64,000 bases of DNA from Apoderus coryli. Its lineage: Eukaryota; Arthropoda; Insecta; Coleoptera; Attelabidae. Every line of letters begins with the position of its first letter. Position 1 is the stretch's first letter. The notes beneath the pieces are model-generated. The model ran no database searches. It was not told the origin of the DNA and saw nothing but the letters and a program-made list of their open reading frames with translations. This document shows positions 35,930 through 47,944 of this stretch, piece after piece. The stretch is from NCBI GenBank assembly GCA_911728435.2, contig OU452212.1, forward strand, positions 7,136,563 through 7,200,562, in the 5' to 3' direction. A program made the position numbers and the translations under genes.

Positions 35930-38160
35930 ATAAAAAAAACACCAAACTGAAAACACCACAAAAATAATACTCGTTTTAATTTGACCAAATGCATGGTCTA
36001 TAGTTAGTTACTTACAGGACAGTTATTTGACTCCAGCAACTCAACAGATAATAACTTTCCAAAATAGAAGGCTACGCAGTAATGCTGCCTTGTGTAACCT
36101 ACCAATAAACTCACAAACACTTTTTTTTTTTTGTCACGAAAAATTATTAATTCAATTTCGAGCGTTAAAAATTACCAACGTGCATTAAAACATTATCTAT
36201 ATGCACACGAAAAAAAGAAGAAATAAACGACAAGAAAGAACGAAATACCAATTCATATATTCTCTCATGCAGTTGGCCATAAATAATAAGGTTATAATGT
36301 TCTCTGCTCCATGGAAAATCTGCCATCATTAATTGTAAAATTTCGCGATTTATTATTAAGCGAGTTATTTCACCGTGTGTAAGTATTTAACATGTGTACC
36401 TTATACCTCTTCTATAGAGCTATTGAGCATTTTTTCCGTAACTTTTTTGTGTGTGTTCTTTTTTCAATGCGATAAATAATTAATGGAGTTGCTTGCTTGA
36501 AATTATCATCCTAATTTGATGATTGTTTTATTTTTACTATTATTAGATCTACTTTGGAAACAACAGTAGTGACGAACTTCCTTGATCTTAATGGTGTAAA
36601 AAGCTCTGGTCATAACTTTGACACAACCTCGACCTTCAACTGACCATAAGCAGTCGGTAGAGCATATTTAACAGCTGAACCAAGTGCTATCTGACTAACT
36701 TAATAGGTCAAATCAAAGTCAATTTGTTGCCAAACATCAAAGTTATCCAGATAAGTTTAGCGAAAGGAAAACAACCCCCGTATCAAACTTTAATATCTAC
36801 CCTTCAAATGCACTATATTATATTATACGGCACACTATATCCTTAAAAGCTATTTATCAAGCTATTTTATAATACTGCACACCCTTGACAAGTTTTGTAT
36901 AATATTTTATTTTTATATTTTTACTTTTCTTTTGTTGCTAACAATTCTCGCTTCTATTCATATTATTGTTAGCTTCATATTATCAACATATCGGGGATGA
37001 ATAGAGGAGATTGTAAATATAAATAAATATGCTTTTTTGTCATTTGTATCTTCCATTAGTATAGAGCAAAATTGCTACACTGGAAGAAATGTTTAATGAG
37101 GAAAAAGTTTATTTTATTTTTATTGGTACATGGAAAAAAGTATTTATTAAAATTAGTATTAAACGTGTTTGATATTATTCGGATTTACTTACAGTCTAGT
37201 GCCCAAATAATATATGATAAATTAGCTTTACCGCAATGAGCACATAATTGCTGAAGATGCAAATTTTATTATATTTATTTAAGGAATACTTGGTTTCATT
37301 TTTTTTATCCTATTTACTCTCTCAACTTTTGTTCTACAACTTACCAAAACGCCATTTATATACAAAAGTATTATGTGTATTGTTCAATCTCAGCGTTTGT
37401 ACAGAAAAAAAAAGAATAAAAGAGAAGATGTAGGTAATGCAATCAAACCATGGTTTGGTAACTTGATATATCTTGAGAACCATACCCAGAGACTATAGGT
37501 ATATAATTATTATTATACGAAGGCTTCCAGATAGGTTACCTTTCCTATATTATATAGTAGGTATAGTAAAAAGTTTTATCTTTTTTATATAAAGAGTAGA
37601 AGTCTTCGTTTTTTTTTGGTATGATACAACAGCCAGGTTTTATTGGTTGGACTAGGATAAAAAATCCCTGTCATCATATAGATGTTTTGTGTTATTGATA
37701 GCTTAGCCAACTAACACAACTGTCAGACTATTTTTTTATTTACTTATACTTACCGATTACAGTGATACAAAATAAAAGAGATAGAAAACTATAGGAAGCG
37801 TAGTGTAGCGAGAATGGCAGATTAGGCTTAATATCAGCATAATCGCTTTATATGTTGGTATATAATAAAATAAAATGGGGTTTGATACAGAACACTTTTG
37901 TCTAATCTATCCTATTCTAAAGTATATATAATGAATAGAATGGTTGGTTGATGCGAAAAGTGTACCAGCTGTCATTATTATATCATGCTAGACGCCATGT
38001 TGAGTATATTAGTGAATATAGGGCAATGGTGGTTAATTTAAATATATATTTTTGTTAAAATCGACCAAGTAGCGTTGAAAATGTTCCATCTAACAACGTA
38101 ATTATTGCATTGATGATACATCATGTGACGCGAAACATGTCTGCTGATTTATATTTGTTA
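35930..38160. other. intron sequence, nothing recognised
   Basis: AT-rich with poly-T and poly-A tracts. No recognisable gene or repeat structure apart from the hairpin-type motif at 38108-38142, covered under findings. Confidence 0.4.
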
Positions 38161-38164
38161 ATAA

Positions 38165-39215
38165 TTAAGCACAAAATGCGCTCCATCGGTTTCCACGATG
38201 ACCTGATTTCCTTTTTTTTCGTCGAGTATAATGTCTACAAGTCTAATATGTTTGCCGCCGCTACCAGTTGAACCTCGCAAGGTAACAACCTTGCTCCTCT
38301 GATCTTTTCCATTTTATTAATGATATAGGTTATGATATACCTGCCAATCATCTGCTCTTTGCTGATCTTAAACTTTACAGGTCTGTGAGGACTCCCTTGG
38401 GTTGCAGGGACGTTGATATATTGCATCGTTGGTGTGTTCGGAATATACTTTCATTAAATTTTAAAAAATGTAAAATTATGATCTTCACGAGGCCTGCTCG
38501 TCACATTGTTTTTGAGTATCATATTGATGGCGCGATCTTGGAAAGGTGTTCTATAGATAATGACTTAAACTTTAAAATTTTGGGTTTTATATTTAGGTCT
38601 ACTATTAAGTTTATCAATACCGAATGCCTTTTAATCCTTTATAACTCATTCGTTATATCTAAGCTTGAATATGCATGCATGCAATCAAGATTGGACGTGT
38701 ACATCAAAATTTTTAAAATATGTTGCTTTCAAAATTGATGGTCAATTTCGAGAGCGTGGTTTCGACCACGATTTGGCTTTCGAAACGTCGAATTTGTGCA
38801 TCGCAAATGTTCTTGTGTAAGCTAACTAATAACAATCCCGATTATCCCGATTTATTACAACAGCTAAATTTTCACGTTCCGAGTTTTTACTCCAGAGATC
38901 CCAAACTTTTTCAGGTTCCAGAGATTTGTACTAGTTACGAGTCCAGAGCACTCTTATGGTGCGCCTGCAATTATTGCAATTCTTTGGGTATCATAAACCT
39001 ATTTAATGTGAAGGCTAGAAAGTTTAAGCAGGCATGATGATTCTTTATGAATTTGAGCTTTCACAGGGATTCGGAATTTGTATGGATTGGGTTTGCGCGT
39101 ATGTTCTAATAATCTTTTATTATTATTTGTTTGTTATTAATTAAGTATCTAGAATTATTTTGCATGGTTTTGTCTTGTAATTGGATTCTGCCTGTTAAAC
39201 AATAAAGTGCATATT
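38165..39215 (+). pseudogene. non-LTR retrotransposon (jockey-like), 5' truncated
   Basis: Plus-strand frames encode the second half of a reverse transcriptase. A degraded LISFFSS region comes first. Then FINDIGYDIPANHLLFADLKLYRS holds the catalytic box, where the family's FADDLK has lost one Asp codon to become FADLK. The thumb region follows (VDILHRWCVRNILSLNFKKCKIMIF, SKLEYAC). Two frame changes occur near 38720 and 38740. The 3' end reads CTGTTAAACAATAAAGTGC, similar to the ends of the copies at 40150 and 49810. The element is inactive. Confidence 0.8.
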
Positions 39216-39219
39216 GATA

Positions 39220-40145
39220 ATCAAAAATATGTACAAAAATGACACTCGCTCTGTATTTTCTAAACAACTAAAGGTATCGAGTGTCGTTTTCCTTATTTTT
39301 AATTTATAAAATAGGCTCCATATGACATCCTAAATCTACCCTTATAAGACCTCTTTAATGAAAACTTTTAATTAATATCTATGCTAAGAGCAACAAGAAA
39401 GAAATGTGAACACTGTATACAACTAGAATAATGGTTGAAAGGCAAAAATATAAACTGAGGATAATTTTATATCTGGAATAGAAAAATAATCAGAAAGCAT
39501 GTAAAAATGTGGAATAAAAAATATAACCTATTAGCAGTTATAGGTATGTGAAAACAATAGAATGTAAACCATTACACCCTGTTAAATACATACGATTAGT
39601 TTTTCACTTCTCATTTTTTTAATTTGACGATAGTCAAAAAAAGAGGAATGCTAAACGAAACAGAACGAGTGACGTTTTGACATGACTGATGTCAGAAATA
39701 AACATTCAATCATTTATCTCATTTTGTTCGAACGCGCAGACAAATCGTACGTAGGTATACCTAATATTATATGTATATAGGTACATGGCCGACCAGATTA
39801 ATCGAATATCGTCTGCGATGTTCACTTATTCCATATTATTATTTATTTCATGTAGCGACGCTATTTGACAGCATCACTATTATGGTTTGTATTCCTCCGT
39901 ATAGTTTTGGTTTTATTTTTTTTTATCAACTAAACAATAAACAATTCAAGGTCGTACAGTACTTCTTAGGTCAGCCTATTGTTAAGCTAAGTGTATTGAA
40001 TAACCATTTATTATACAAGGTGTTTCATATTTAAGGAGATGGCTTTTTTATTCCAGCTTTGATAAAGTCAGATAGGGCTGGATTTGTTACAAATCATAAA
40101 TATTAATAACTGTTTATCCACATTAACATGGTTAACAAGTTAAAT
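39220..40145. other. intron sequence, nothing recognised
   Basis: No domain-bearing frames. It separates two non-LTR remnants of the same family and strand. Confidence 0.4.
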
Positions 40146-40149
40146 CAAT

Positions 40150-41264
40150 CAATTTGGGTTCTCGAATGCCTTGCGTAGGCTAATAGTGTCTTACTTGAGT
40201 GGCCGCAGTCAATTTGTTTATTATACATCCAAAGACATCAAATCAATCAATTTGGGTCCCCTGGTTTTTCTTTTATTTATCAATGACCTAGTCGAAACTA
40301 TTCAGGCAGGAAAGCTTTTGTTTGCTGATGATCTTAAAATTTTTAAACCTATTACAACTAGGTTGGATTGCTTGGCGTTGCAGAGCGATCTTAATAACTT
40401 GTGCGACTGGTGGGACATAAACAAACTATCGCTAAATATAGCAAAGTGTAAATGCGTCACTTACTCTCGGAAGAAGAAATTCATTGTTAATTTATATACA
40501 CTGAACGGCATTTGTTTGTCCCGATCAGACTTGGTTACTGACCTCGGAGTGATGTTCGATTCGAGACTCACATTTAATGAGCACATTAAAACCAGAATTC
40601 AGGAAGCAAGTCGTATGTATGGCTTCTTAGTGCGAAGTTGTAAGGGATTTGTGAGTGTCGATGCTCTTATTGTCCTTTATTTTGCCTATGTTCGCTCTAA
40701 ATTAGAGTATGGATCTATCATTTGGTCCCCATTTTATTCATATTAAAAGCAGTCATTAGCAAAAATACAACGTAGATTTTTGAAATATTTGGTCTGGAAG
40801 CAGGATGGCGCTTATCCAACTCGAGGATACGATCAGGGGCTTCTTTTAGCTCGATTTTCAATGCAGAGTCTTGAACTTCGTCGTGTTTTGTCATATTTAA
40901 TGTTTTTTGTATAATATTCTCCATAACAAGGTGGAATGTTCTTATATTCTTTCAAAATTAAACTTTAATATTCCCAGAATTTCCACTAGACACGATTGTT
41001 TGTTTAGATGTGAGTGTGCTGTTGTTCTCTTGAGATCCCCACTCTATGTAATGACTGTTAAATTTAATGAATTAAGTCACTATTTTGATATATTTTTTGA
41101 TAGTGTTAGTAAATTAGAACGTTTTGGAATTTTGATGTTCTTTTTTTTAAATTAAATCTAGAATTTAAGATATGAATGTAATAATAAGTTTTTGTATCTA
41201 GGAATTGTCCTGTAAAGGGATTTTGTAAATCTGTTGGGCAATAAAGCTATTATTATTATTATTA
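40150..41264 (+). pseudogene. non-LTR retrotransposon (jockey-like), 5' truncated, with (ATT)n tail
   Basis: The frame 40171-40746 encodes the reverse transcriptase from the end of the palm: LGPLVFLLFINDL, then KLLFADDLKIFK with an intact FADD catalytic box, LSLNIAKCKCVTYSRKK, LGVMFDSRLTF and YVRSKLEYGSIIW. The SGVPQG box is disrupted (KDIKSINLGPL) and the upstream half is missing. After a stop at 40744 the thumb and connection region continue in other frames to about 41155. The 3' end is CTGTTGGGCAATAAAGCT followed by (ATT)n at 41248-41264, which fixes the strand. Confidence 0.85.
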
Positions 41265-41269
41265 AAAGC

Positions 41270-42265
41270 GCGATTTCAATCGATCTATGTATCGTACTAC
41301 GGATTTATTGAATTAACCTTGAGTTTCAAACTGTTCATTTTTAAAAATATTCTCTGAGGTTATTTCATTTTACTAAACCAGAAATAATCATCCATACCTC
41401 GTAACTAAAGATTCGCACGTTTCACTTTCACAATATCCTAGTTAAGTCATTATTTCGGCTTCCTAAATCCCAGAATGAAATAGAAAGAAAAAACCTTTTC
41501 GACCACACAGTAAAGGTGTGCGTATATGTCTGATAATACAAAACATTCTTGCGAAATACTCGATTTTCAGGACCATTATATTGTTATTTAAGAAATATCT
41601 ATTTCTTTTCAAGTGCCCTTACCTCCACACACATACGCATTCATGGTTTATTGTTAGTTTTTAACAAAGACCTAAAATTTTTCTCAAAACAACCACGAAA
41701 AAGAAGAAGTAATGATTTATGAACCGAACGGTGTTCATGCCAAATTTCATCGTTTATTCTCTGTTAAGGCATCAACACAAAAAAACATGTAGACAAACTT
41801 ATTATTATTGATAGATCTTATTAATGATTTTTTTGTCCATGATGATGACTAAGATGATTTTTTTAACCTTCGAAAACGAGCGTATAGGATTTTTGCGGTT
41901 TTGAAAAGGGTAATATACAACACATATTATATTAGTTCGTTTTGAAAATAACCTGCTTTAATTTAATTTTACGCCCGCATTCTTAGCATTTTTCTCGCTT
42001 GAACAACTTTGAAAATATAAATTAGGGCCTTCTGACATGTTGTCTTCACACAAGTAGGTATCCTTATTATAATATCTATACATTTACATGACAAAAAGCT
42101 AATTTACATTTTTTGAAATTATATGTCTAATATGAAAAATATCTCTTCCAAAATTATATACATGTATTTACTTTTTTTATCTTTTTCAGTTTTGATTGAT
42201 GTATTTTATATTTTAGTACCTATTTAAATATTTTTTAATAAATGCTAGTAATTATACAGGGTGTT
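41270..42265. other. intron sequence, nothing recognised
   Basis: AT-rich, no supported coding region. It ends at an ACAGGGTGTTAATTAA sequence (42257), which may be the end of another decayed element. Confidence 0.35.
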
Positions 42266-42271
42266 AATTAA

Positions 42272-43325
42272 CTATGTATACATTAAATTTGACAGACGAA
42301 GTGTAGAAGAGTGGAAATACCTAGAGTTTCGCATTATGAAACCCAAGCTCTTGTAAGAAGCCGCAATAATTTCAGCAACATGCCTCGTGAAACTGAGCCT
42401 CTCATCAAACCATACGCCCAAATCCTTCACCCCAGAACACTTCCCAAGAATCTGAGAGTTAACGCTATAAATAAAATTAATTGGGTTCAATTGGCGTGAA
42501 TAAGTTACTGAACAACATTTACTTAAATTTAAGTGAAGTCTGTTTCGACTGCACCACTGATATAATCCATTCAAGTCACTCTGTAAGTCCAAGCAGTCCA
42601 TGTCAGAGGTAATACAAGAGTAAATTTTAAAATCATCGGCAAACAATAACGAGTCACACTTGAGGCCACATGTGATATCATTTATAAAACACATAAATAA
42701 AAGTGGGACCAACACTGACCCCTGCGGAACACCAGAGGTTGCCCGGACATTAAAAGATCTAAACCATCGATATTCAACATACTGCATGCGGTTCTCAAAA
42801 TATTAGGCAAAGAACGATAAGAGATCTGAAGAAAACCCAAATCCAACCAACTTACTCAAGAGGATTCCGTGGACCAGTCTGTCAAAAGCCTTATAAAAGT
42901 CTGTATATATGACATGGACTTGACCACCCCTATCCAACTTTTCAGCAACGTATTGAGATAAGACAGCAAGGTCGGTAGACGTAGATCGCCCAGGAAAAAA
43001 TCCATGTTGAACAGGGGAGATAATGCGCTTCACATGCTCAAACATTATTTTATGTAAAACCACTTCAAAGGAATTGGCAAAGTTGGACTGTATGGAGATA
43101 GGCCGGTAATTCTCAATGCGTTGCCTGTCATCCTTTTTATAAATCGGACTCATCCTCGACAGCTTTTAAATGACCGGGAACTCACCATTCTTTAATGAAA
43201 GGTTAAATATGACAGACAATGGCTTGGCTAGTACAGCAGCACAATCCCTAACAAAAAATGAAGGAATGCCGTCAGGTATATTGTGGCGTCAAAGCTCCAA
43301 TATTTTTTTGCAACCGCGTAAAACG
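42272..43325 (-). pseudogene. non-LTR retrotransposon (jockey-like), truncated at both ends
   Basis: Minus-strand frames cover most of a reverse transcriptase. From 43320: PDGIPSFFVRDCAAVLAKPLS; then from 43153 MSPIYKKDDRQRIENYRPISIQS, QHGFFPGRSTSTDL, VIYTDFYKAFDRLVHG (first catalytic Asp region); from 42787 ATSGVPQGSVLVPLLF, LLFADDFKIYS (catalytic FADD) and DLGVWFDERLSF. A frameshift lies between 42803 and 42787 and stops occur near 43290 and 43170. The frame ends at 42272 with the thumb incomplete, so the 3' end and tail are missing. Confidence 0.85.
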
Positions 43326-43329
43326 TTGG

Positions 43330-45415
43330 CCGTTTTATGATACTACAACAACAAACAAGGAATCCAGTCAAGCCAATTTTCTGTTTCCTACTTTTGTACT
43401 TTGATCTGAATCTTAGGAACTTTTTAGTGGCTTGGAATTTATTTTAATATACTTCCATTCCCAAATCAATACCTAGCTAAACTAGCTTGAAATACAGTCA
43501 CATTATAGCTGGAGAAATGTGATTCTTAGGCATATGTGGCCGTAAGCTCCGAGGTTAGAATTAAAATTTCTGTTCTTTGTTTGACCTCTCCAGTTGCGGT
43601 GGGTCCTTTGGAACCTGCTATATGTCGAGCAAATAGAAGATGCAACCGCAGCAATACTTTCATTCATCAATTGCTTTGCCCAAAATTGTTTTATCTATTG
43701 CTACTGATATTATTGCAACTTTTTAAACATATCCAGTCAGTTTTAAGGTAAAATATCAAAGAGTTGCCGTGTGACGCCTGGGCTGCATTAAATTTTAGGG
43801 TACAAATCCGTGGCGCAGGGAAAATGGGGAATAAACGGGCACAATAAGCAGCAAGAACCAGATGGGCAGACAAAATAATATTTTAATCCCTTTGTGTTTG
43901 TTGTATGCGTATATAACGTTTTTTTGAATAACAAATCCATTGCCCTTTATTTATAACAGTAGTTAATGTTAAGTATACCCATGTATTTTTAAGAATAATA
44001 CATACTCCAGTGTTCAAAACTTCGTTAATAAATAATTGCCAAGAGTTTTATATATATACAGGGTTATCCACGGAACCTGTTCCTTAAAAGTTTACCAAAA
44101 AGTCGTTTGTTTAGAATTTTGTAATTTGGAACTTCCTGGCAGGAAGTAGCTACTAAATCGCTTGGAATGCTATATTTATGTTACGAATTGAGATTCTACA
44201 TAAAAAAGGAAAAATTTGATTAACGTCTACCTATTTTCAGCAAAAAATATTTCATAAATATTCAAAATAATAAAATAAAAATAATTTTGGAGCGTGGCGG
44301 AGCGAAAAAAATAAATAAACTGGTGTCTCTAAGGCACGAATAGCTTTCCATATGCCGAAATATAAATTTCATTATTAACACTTGACAATTATTGGCACAA
44401 AGAAAATTACGTAGTTTTCCATTTAGTTTAGCAAATATGATTTTTTTAAATTGGATCATTTCTTTATACCCTTCACCTATGCCGTATGAGTCCCAAAATT
44501 TAATAATCTGTTCCAGAGTATTTTTATTCGTTATCTATCGTGTATACGGGCGACAGAATGACCAAAAACACGTAGGTAAAACAAATGATCTCCTTTATTT
44601 TATCGAACGTTGTATTTACTAAAACATTTTTCAAATAAAGAGTTCAAATTCCATAACAACTTGCTATTGTTATTTGAAATATTGTTAAATGCTCATATTT
44701 TAAATAAATCCCTTTGTAGATATAAAATCTCAGGATATTGAAATTCATCATCCCTCTCGCAATACGCCATTTTGGTTGGTGGCTGAGACATGTGACGATC
44801 GATGCTCTCCAAGGGTTGCTTTATAGATTTAACACGCGAAAAGGGGGAAACAAAAAGCTATGTACACACACATATTATATACTATGTCAAACGAAGCGGG
44901 CCTACTATGTTCATTTAGTTACGTCTCATGTTCAAATTAATTAAAACTAAACTGGTAGTGATGTATCGATAAACAATTATTGGTTTTATCGACTCCAAAT
45001 AGATGATTATGATAGATAGAAAATGTTACAAAAAGCAATCAAAATTTGTAAGTTTCTATATCTGCAATCCTAGCCTATTCGCCCAATTATGTGAACTGGG
45101 GATAGCACCATGCCAAATTTGCACCTTGCACCATCACTGAAGTCTTCGAAGAATCTTATTGGGATCATGGGAGGCAACGCACTGTCCTGCTGACAGAAAT
45201 TCCTCTAAACTGCCATATATTTGTTACGAGTTCAAGTTAATATTTTATTGGGCAACCTCATTAGCTACTAGCACTTTTTTCCACAAGTTATTTGAAATGT
45301 TCATATTTATACGTGTTCATTTTTCAAATATTGTAAGAAAAACATTTTTAAGAATTACCGATTAGGGCTTAAATCAAAAAGTTCGAATTAAAAATCTTCA
45401 AAACAACTTGTTAAA
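43330..45415. other. intron sequence, nothing recognised
   Basis: About 2 kb with no domain-bearing frame, RNA gene or clear element boundary. A TATATACAGGGTTATCC at 44053 may be a lone terminal repeat. Confidence 0.35.
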
Positions 45416-45419
45416 GGTA

Positions 45420-46105
45420 GTTAGGACGTTGTTATTTCAATAATTCTAGTTTTACATCAAACGATTCATTGACACATTTTTTAAAAGTATTTGGAATCGT
45501 AGTAATCAACGTTTTAAAATTTCCCACTTTAAATATTGCTCATTTTAAAAATAATTTCACACGTTCTTCTAATTGTAGGTACATTTGGAATTGTGATAAC
45601 ATACTTTATAAACATTATATAAACGTTTTGAATTTTCCCATATTAAGCAATAAGAATTTTTATGGGATATTTTACACGTTACCTTAACTGTAATTTTAGA
45701 ATTATTATAAAATACTTAAAAAACGTCATTTTAACGTTTTCATTGTCGCCTCTAAAAATTATGCGCTTCTAATGGACATTTTCTAACGTTATTTTAGCTA
45801 TAAATATCAGTTTATTATAAATTACATAAAGAACGTTTTATAAACGTTTTTAATTTTGACAATGTTTGACACGCGTTTAAAAAACACCTAAAACAAACGT
45901 TTTTATTTTATGGTTTATTTATAATACATATACAACGTTACTTAAACATAATAAATGTACGTAGTTGTATTTAGATAATAACAACACGTGTCTATAACGT
46001 TTAAATTGAACTTACATTAAACTTAAAATAAACCGTCACTTTTCTAACGTAAGACCAATTATCAACGATTGACACGTTAAATCAACGTTTAAGTTACGTA
46101 TATGT
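45420..46105. repeat. degenerate tandem satellite, ~110-bp period, ACGTT-rich
   Basis: ACGT motifs, almost all as AACGTT or ACGTTT, recur at 45509, 45561, 45623, 45676, 45723, 45734, 45786, 45833, 45844, 45897, 45935, 45986, 45997, 46047, 46074, 46085 and 46096. The intervals of 11, 47-53 and about 110 bases repeat. Direct comparison of 45611-45720 with 45721-45830 shows aligned blocks (AAACGTTTT.., ATTATAAA.TAC.TAAA). At least four diverged units are seen. There is no coding capacity. Confidence 0.7.
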
Positions 46106-46109
46106 GTTT

Positions 46110-46640
46110 ACTGGGAGATACCTAACTGACAACTCCCCGTACTATCTCTAAAACAAAAATCCAATAAATCTCTACTATTAATCTCCCTTGTCAGACACAA
46201 GACCTACTATATACTTTCCCAGCCGTTGTGCCTGCAGTACACCGATATACATAAACGGCTCCGGAACGCAAGTTAATTGAATACCAATTTATTTGTTTTC
46301 TTTTCATCATGACTGTGTGTGTGTGAATTGATCCTTGTTCATTAAATTTGTTTTTGTGTTTGTGTCGATATAAATATTGAGAAAACAAGGGTGAATTGAA
46401 TGCAAAATGGATATGTATGCAAATAGAGAGTAAACGCTTCATTTGCCTTTTTGTTTTATTTAATTTTACTCGTATTTTGTCATCAATTGTAAGGTTTTTT
46501 CTTTTGTACGAAGAAAACACTACTAGGGCTTTTATGACTATTTATTTTTGTGATTTAGTCTTTTTTTAGTTTATTTTAAATACACTGATTTTATATACTT
46601 CGAAGTGATTCAATGTTATTTGGTCTTTAAGTAGAAACCT
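46110..46640. other. intron sequence, nothing recognised
   Basis: Contains a short (TG)n run at 46312. No gene supported. Confidence 0.4.
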
Positions 46641-46644
46641 TATA

Positions 46645-47940
46645 CAGGGTGATTTTTCAGACTTATAGAATGACCTAATACGTTCGGAAACACAACAAGG
46701 TGTTAAAGTCTTTTTTGTAAATAACGGTTTTTATTTACTAAACTTAAATCTTTTCATTGTTGTCCAGGACTTGATTTGGAAGATTTGCAAGTGAAAAGTT
46801 GCAATTAAGGCGCATTAACTCGTTTTGTTATAAATCACACACTTTTGAAACATATTTTAGAAATTGAAATAAAAAATTAACCTTTTGTTTTAATGAAGTT
46901 GAAGTTCCCTGTATATTTCCGAGAAACTAGTACGTACTATCCACCATTTTGGCCCGGATGTTGGCTTTGAGATCTTGTAGGGTTCTTGGACGATCGATAT
47001 AAACACGGGATTTCAAAAATCCCCATAAAAAAATCGCAAGGGGTCAAATCGGGGGAACGAGCTGGCCACTCCAAATCACCGCTGATTGAGATTAGGCGCC
47101 CCCGAATGTGTTCCCTCAAAACAGCCATTGATATCCTTGAAGTATGAGCCGTCTTGTTGAAACCAATCGACCACGAAATCCAATTTGTTAAGTCGAGGAA
47201 AAAAAAATCTTCCAACATGTTTACATATCGGTTAGAATTCACTGTCACTGTTTCCTCATGTTCTTCAAAATACCAGGAATCAATTCCCCAGCCGAAGAAA
47301 TTTGCACACCACACTGTGACTTTAGGTGAGTGCAGGGGCCTTTAATGCAATTCGCGGGGGTTGGTGTCGGCCCAGTATTTTGTTTGTTGACGTGAAAATG
47401 GGCCTCATGACTAAAAAAAACAATTGCATCCTCAGGAACGTTTTCGAGAAATGGGAGAGTTCTTGAACAATCGCCAACTTGTACGGATGGTAATGAAGAT
47501 CATCGTGAAGAATTCGCCTCACTGAACGAGCGGAAAGTCTTAGGACAGATGCATGTTTGCAGGCAGAACGCTGTGGGGATCGCAATATTGAGGCTCTCAC
47601 AGCTTCAATGTTTTCAGGTGTTCTAATGGGCTGAGGGACTCCAATTTCTTCGTCTCGTCACATTCGCGCTTTGTCTGAATGTAAAGATCCATGTAACTAT
47701 TGATTTCCGATCTGGCACAGGCCCTGAATCGATTTCCAAAGGCACGCTGATTTGCGATCACAGAACGTCCAATCGAAAAGTACCCCTCGCCGGCAAATGC
47801 ACGTTGCTCACTGTTACAACGCATCGTGGAGCCTGACCGGATGGGGAACAAAACTTTAGATGCACGTCTCCCCCCGGTTCGATCTTTACAGTATAAATAG
47901 CGCGCATTTCAAAATTATTAAGTTATGATGCTGCACCCTG
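46645..47940 (-). mobile_element. Tc1/mariner-superfamily element with CAGGGTG ends, inactive
   Basis: TA-CAGGGTG at 46645 and CACCCTG-TA at 47940 mark the ends. Minus-strand frames give a transposase in three broken pieces. From about 47825 the N-terminus reads CNSEQRAFAGEGYFSIGRSVIANQRAF. From 47600: VRRILHDDLHYHPYKLAIVQEL. From 47314: VWCANFFGWGIDSWYFEE...VTVNSNRYVNML, and LEWPARSPDLTPCDFF, the third catalytic Asp region. The second region (Q-x-D-G-A-x-x-H) is degraded to GFNKTAHTSRIS. Frameshifts separate the pieces. This is the insect group whose N-terminus is often annotated as DUF4817-like, from memory. Confidence 0.8.
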
Positions 47941-47944
47941 TAAT

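Noticed and set aside
45420..46105. CRISPR-like array
   Set aside because: The period is about 110 bases, the units are diverged throughout, and the genome is eukaryotic; this is a decayed satellite.
46191..46520. 109-codon minus-strand frame as a gene
   Set aside because: Low-complexity Lys/His/Asn-rich translation of AT-rich sequence, with no domain or conserved motif.
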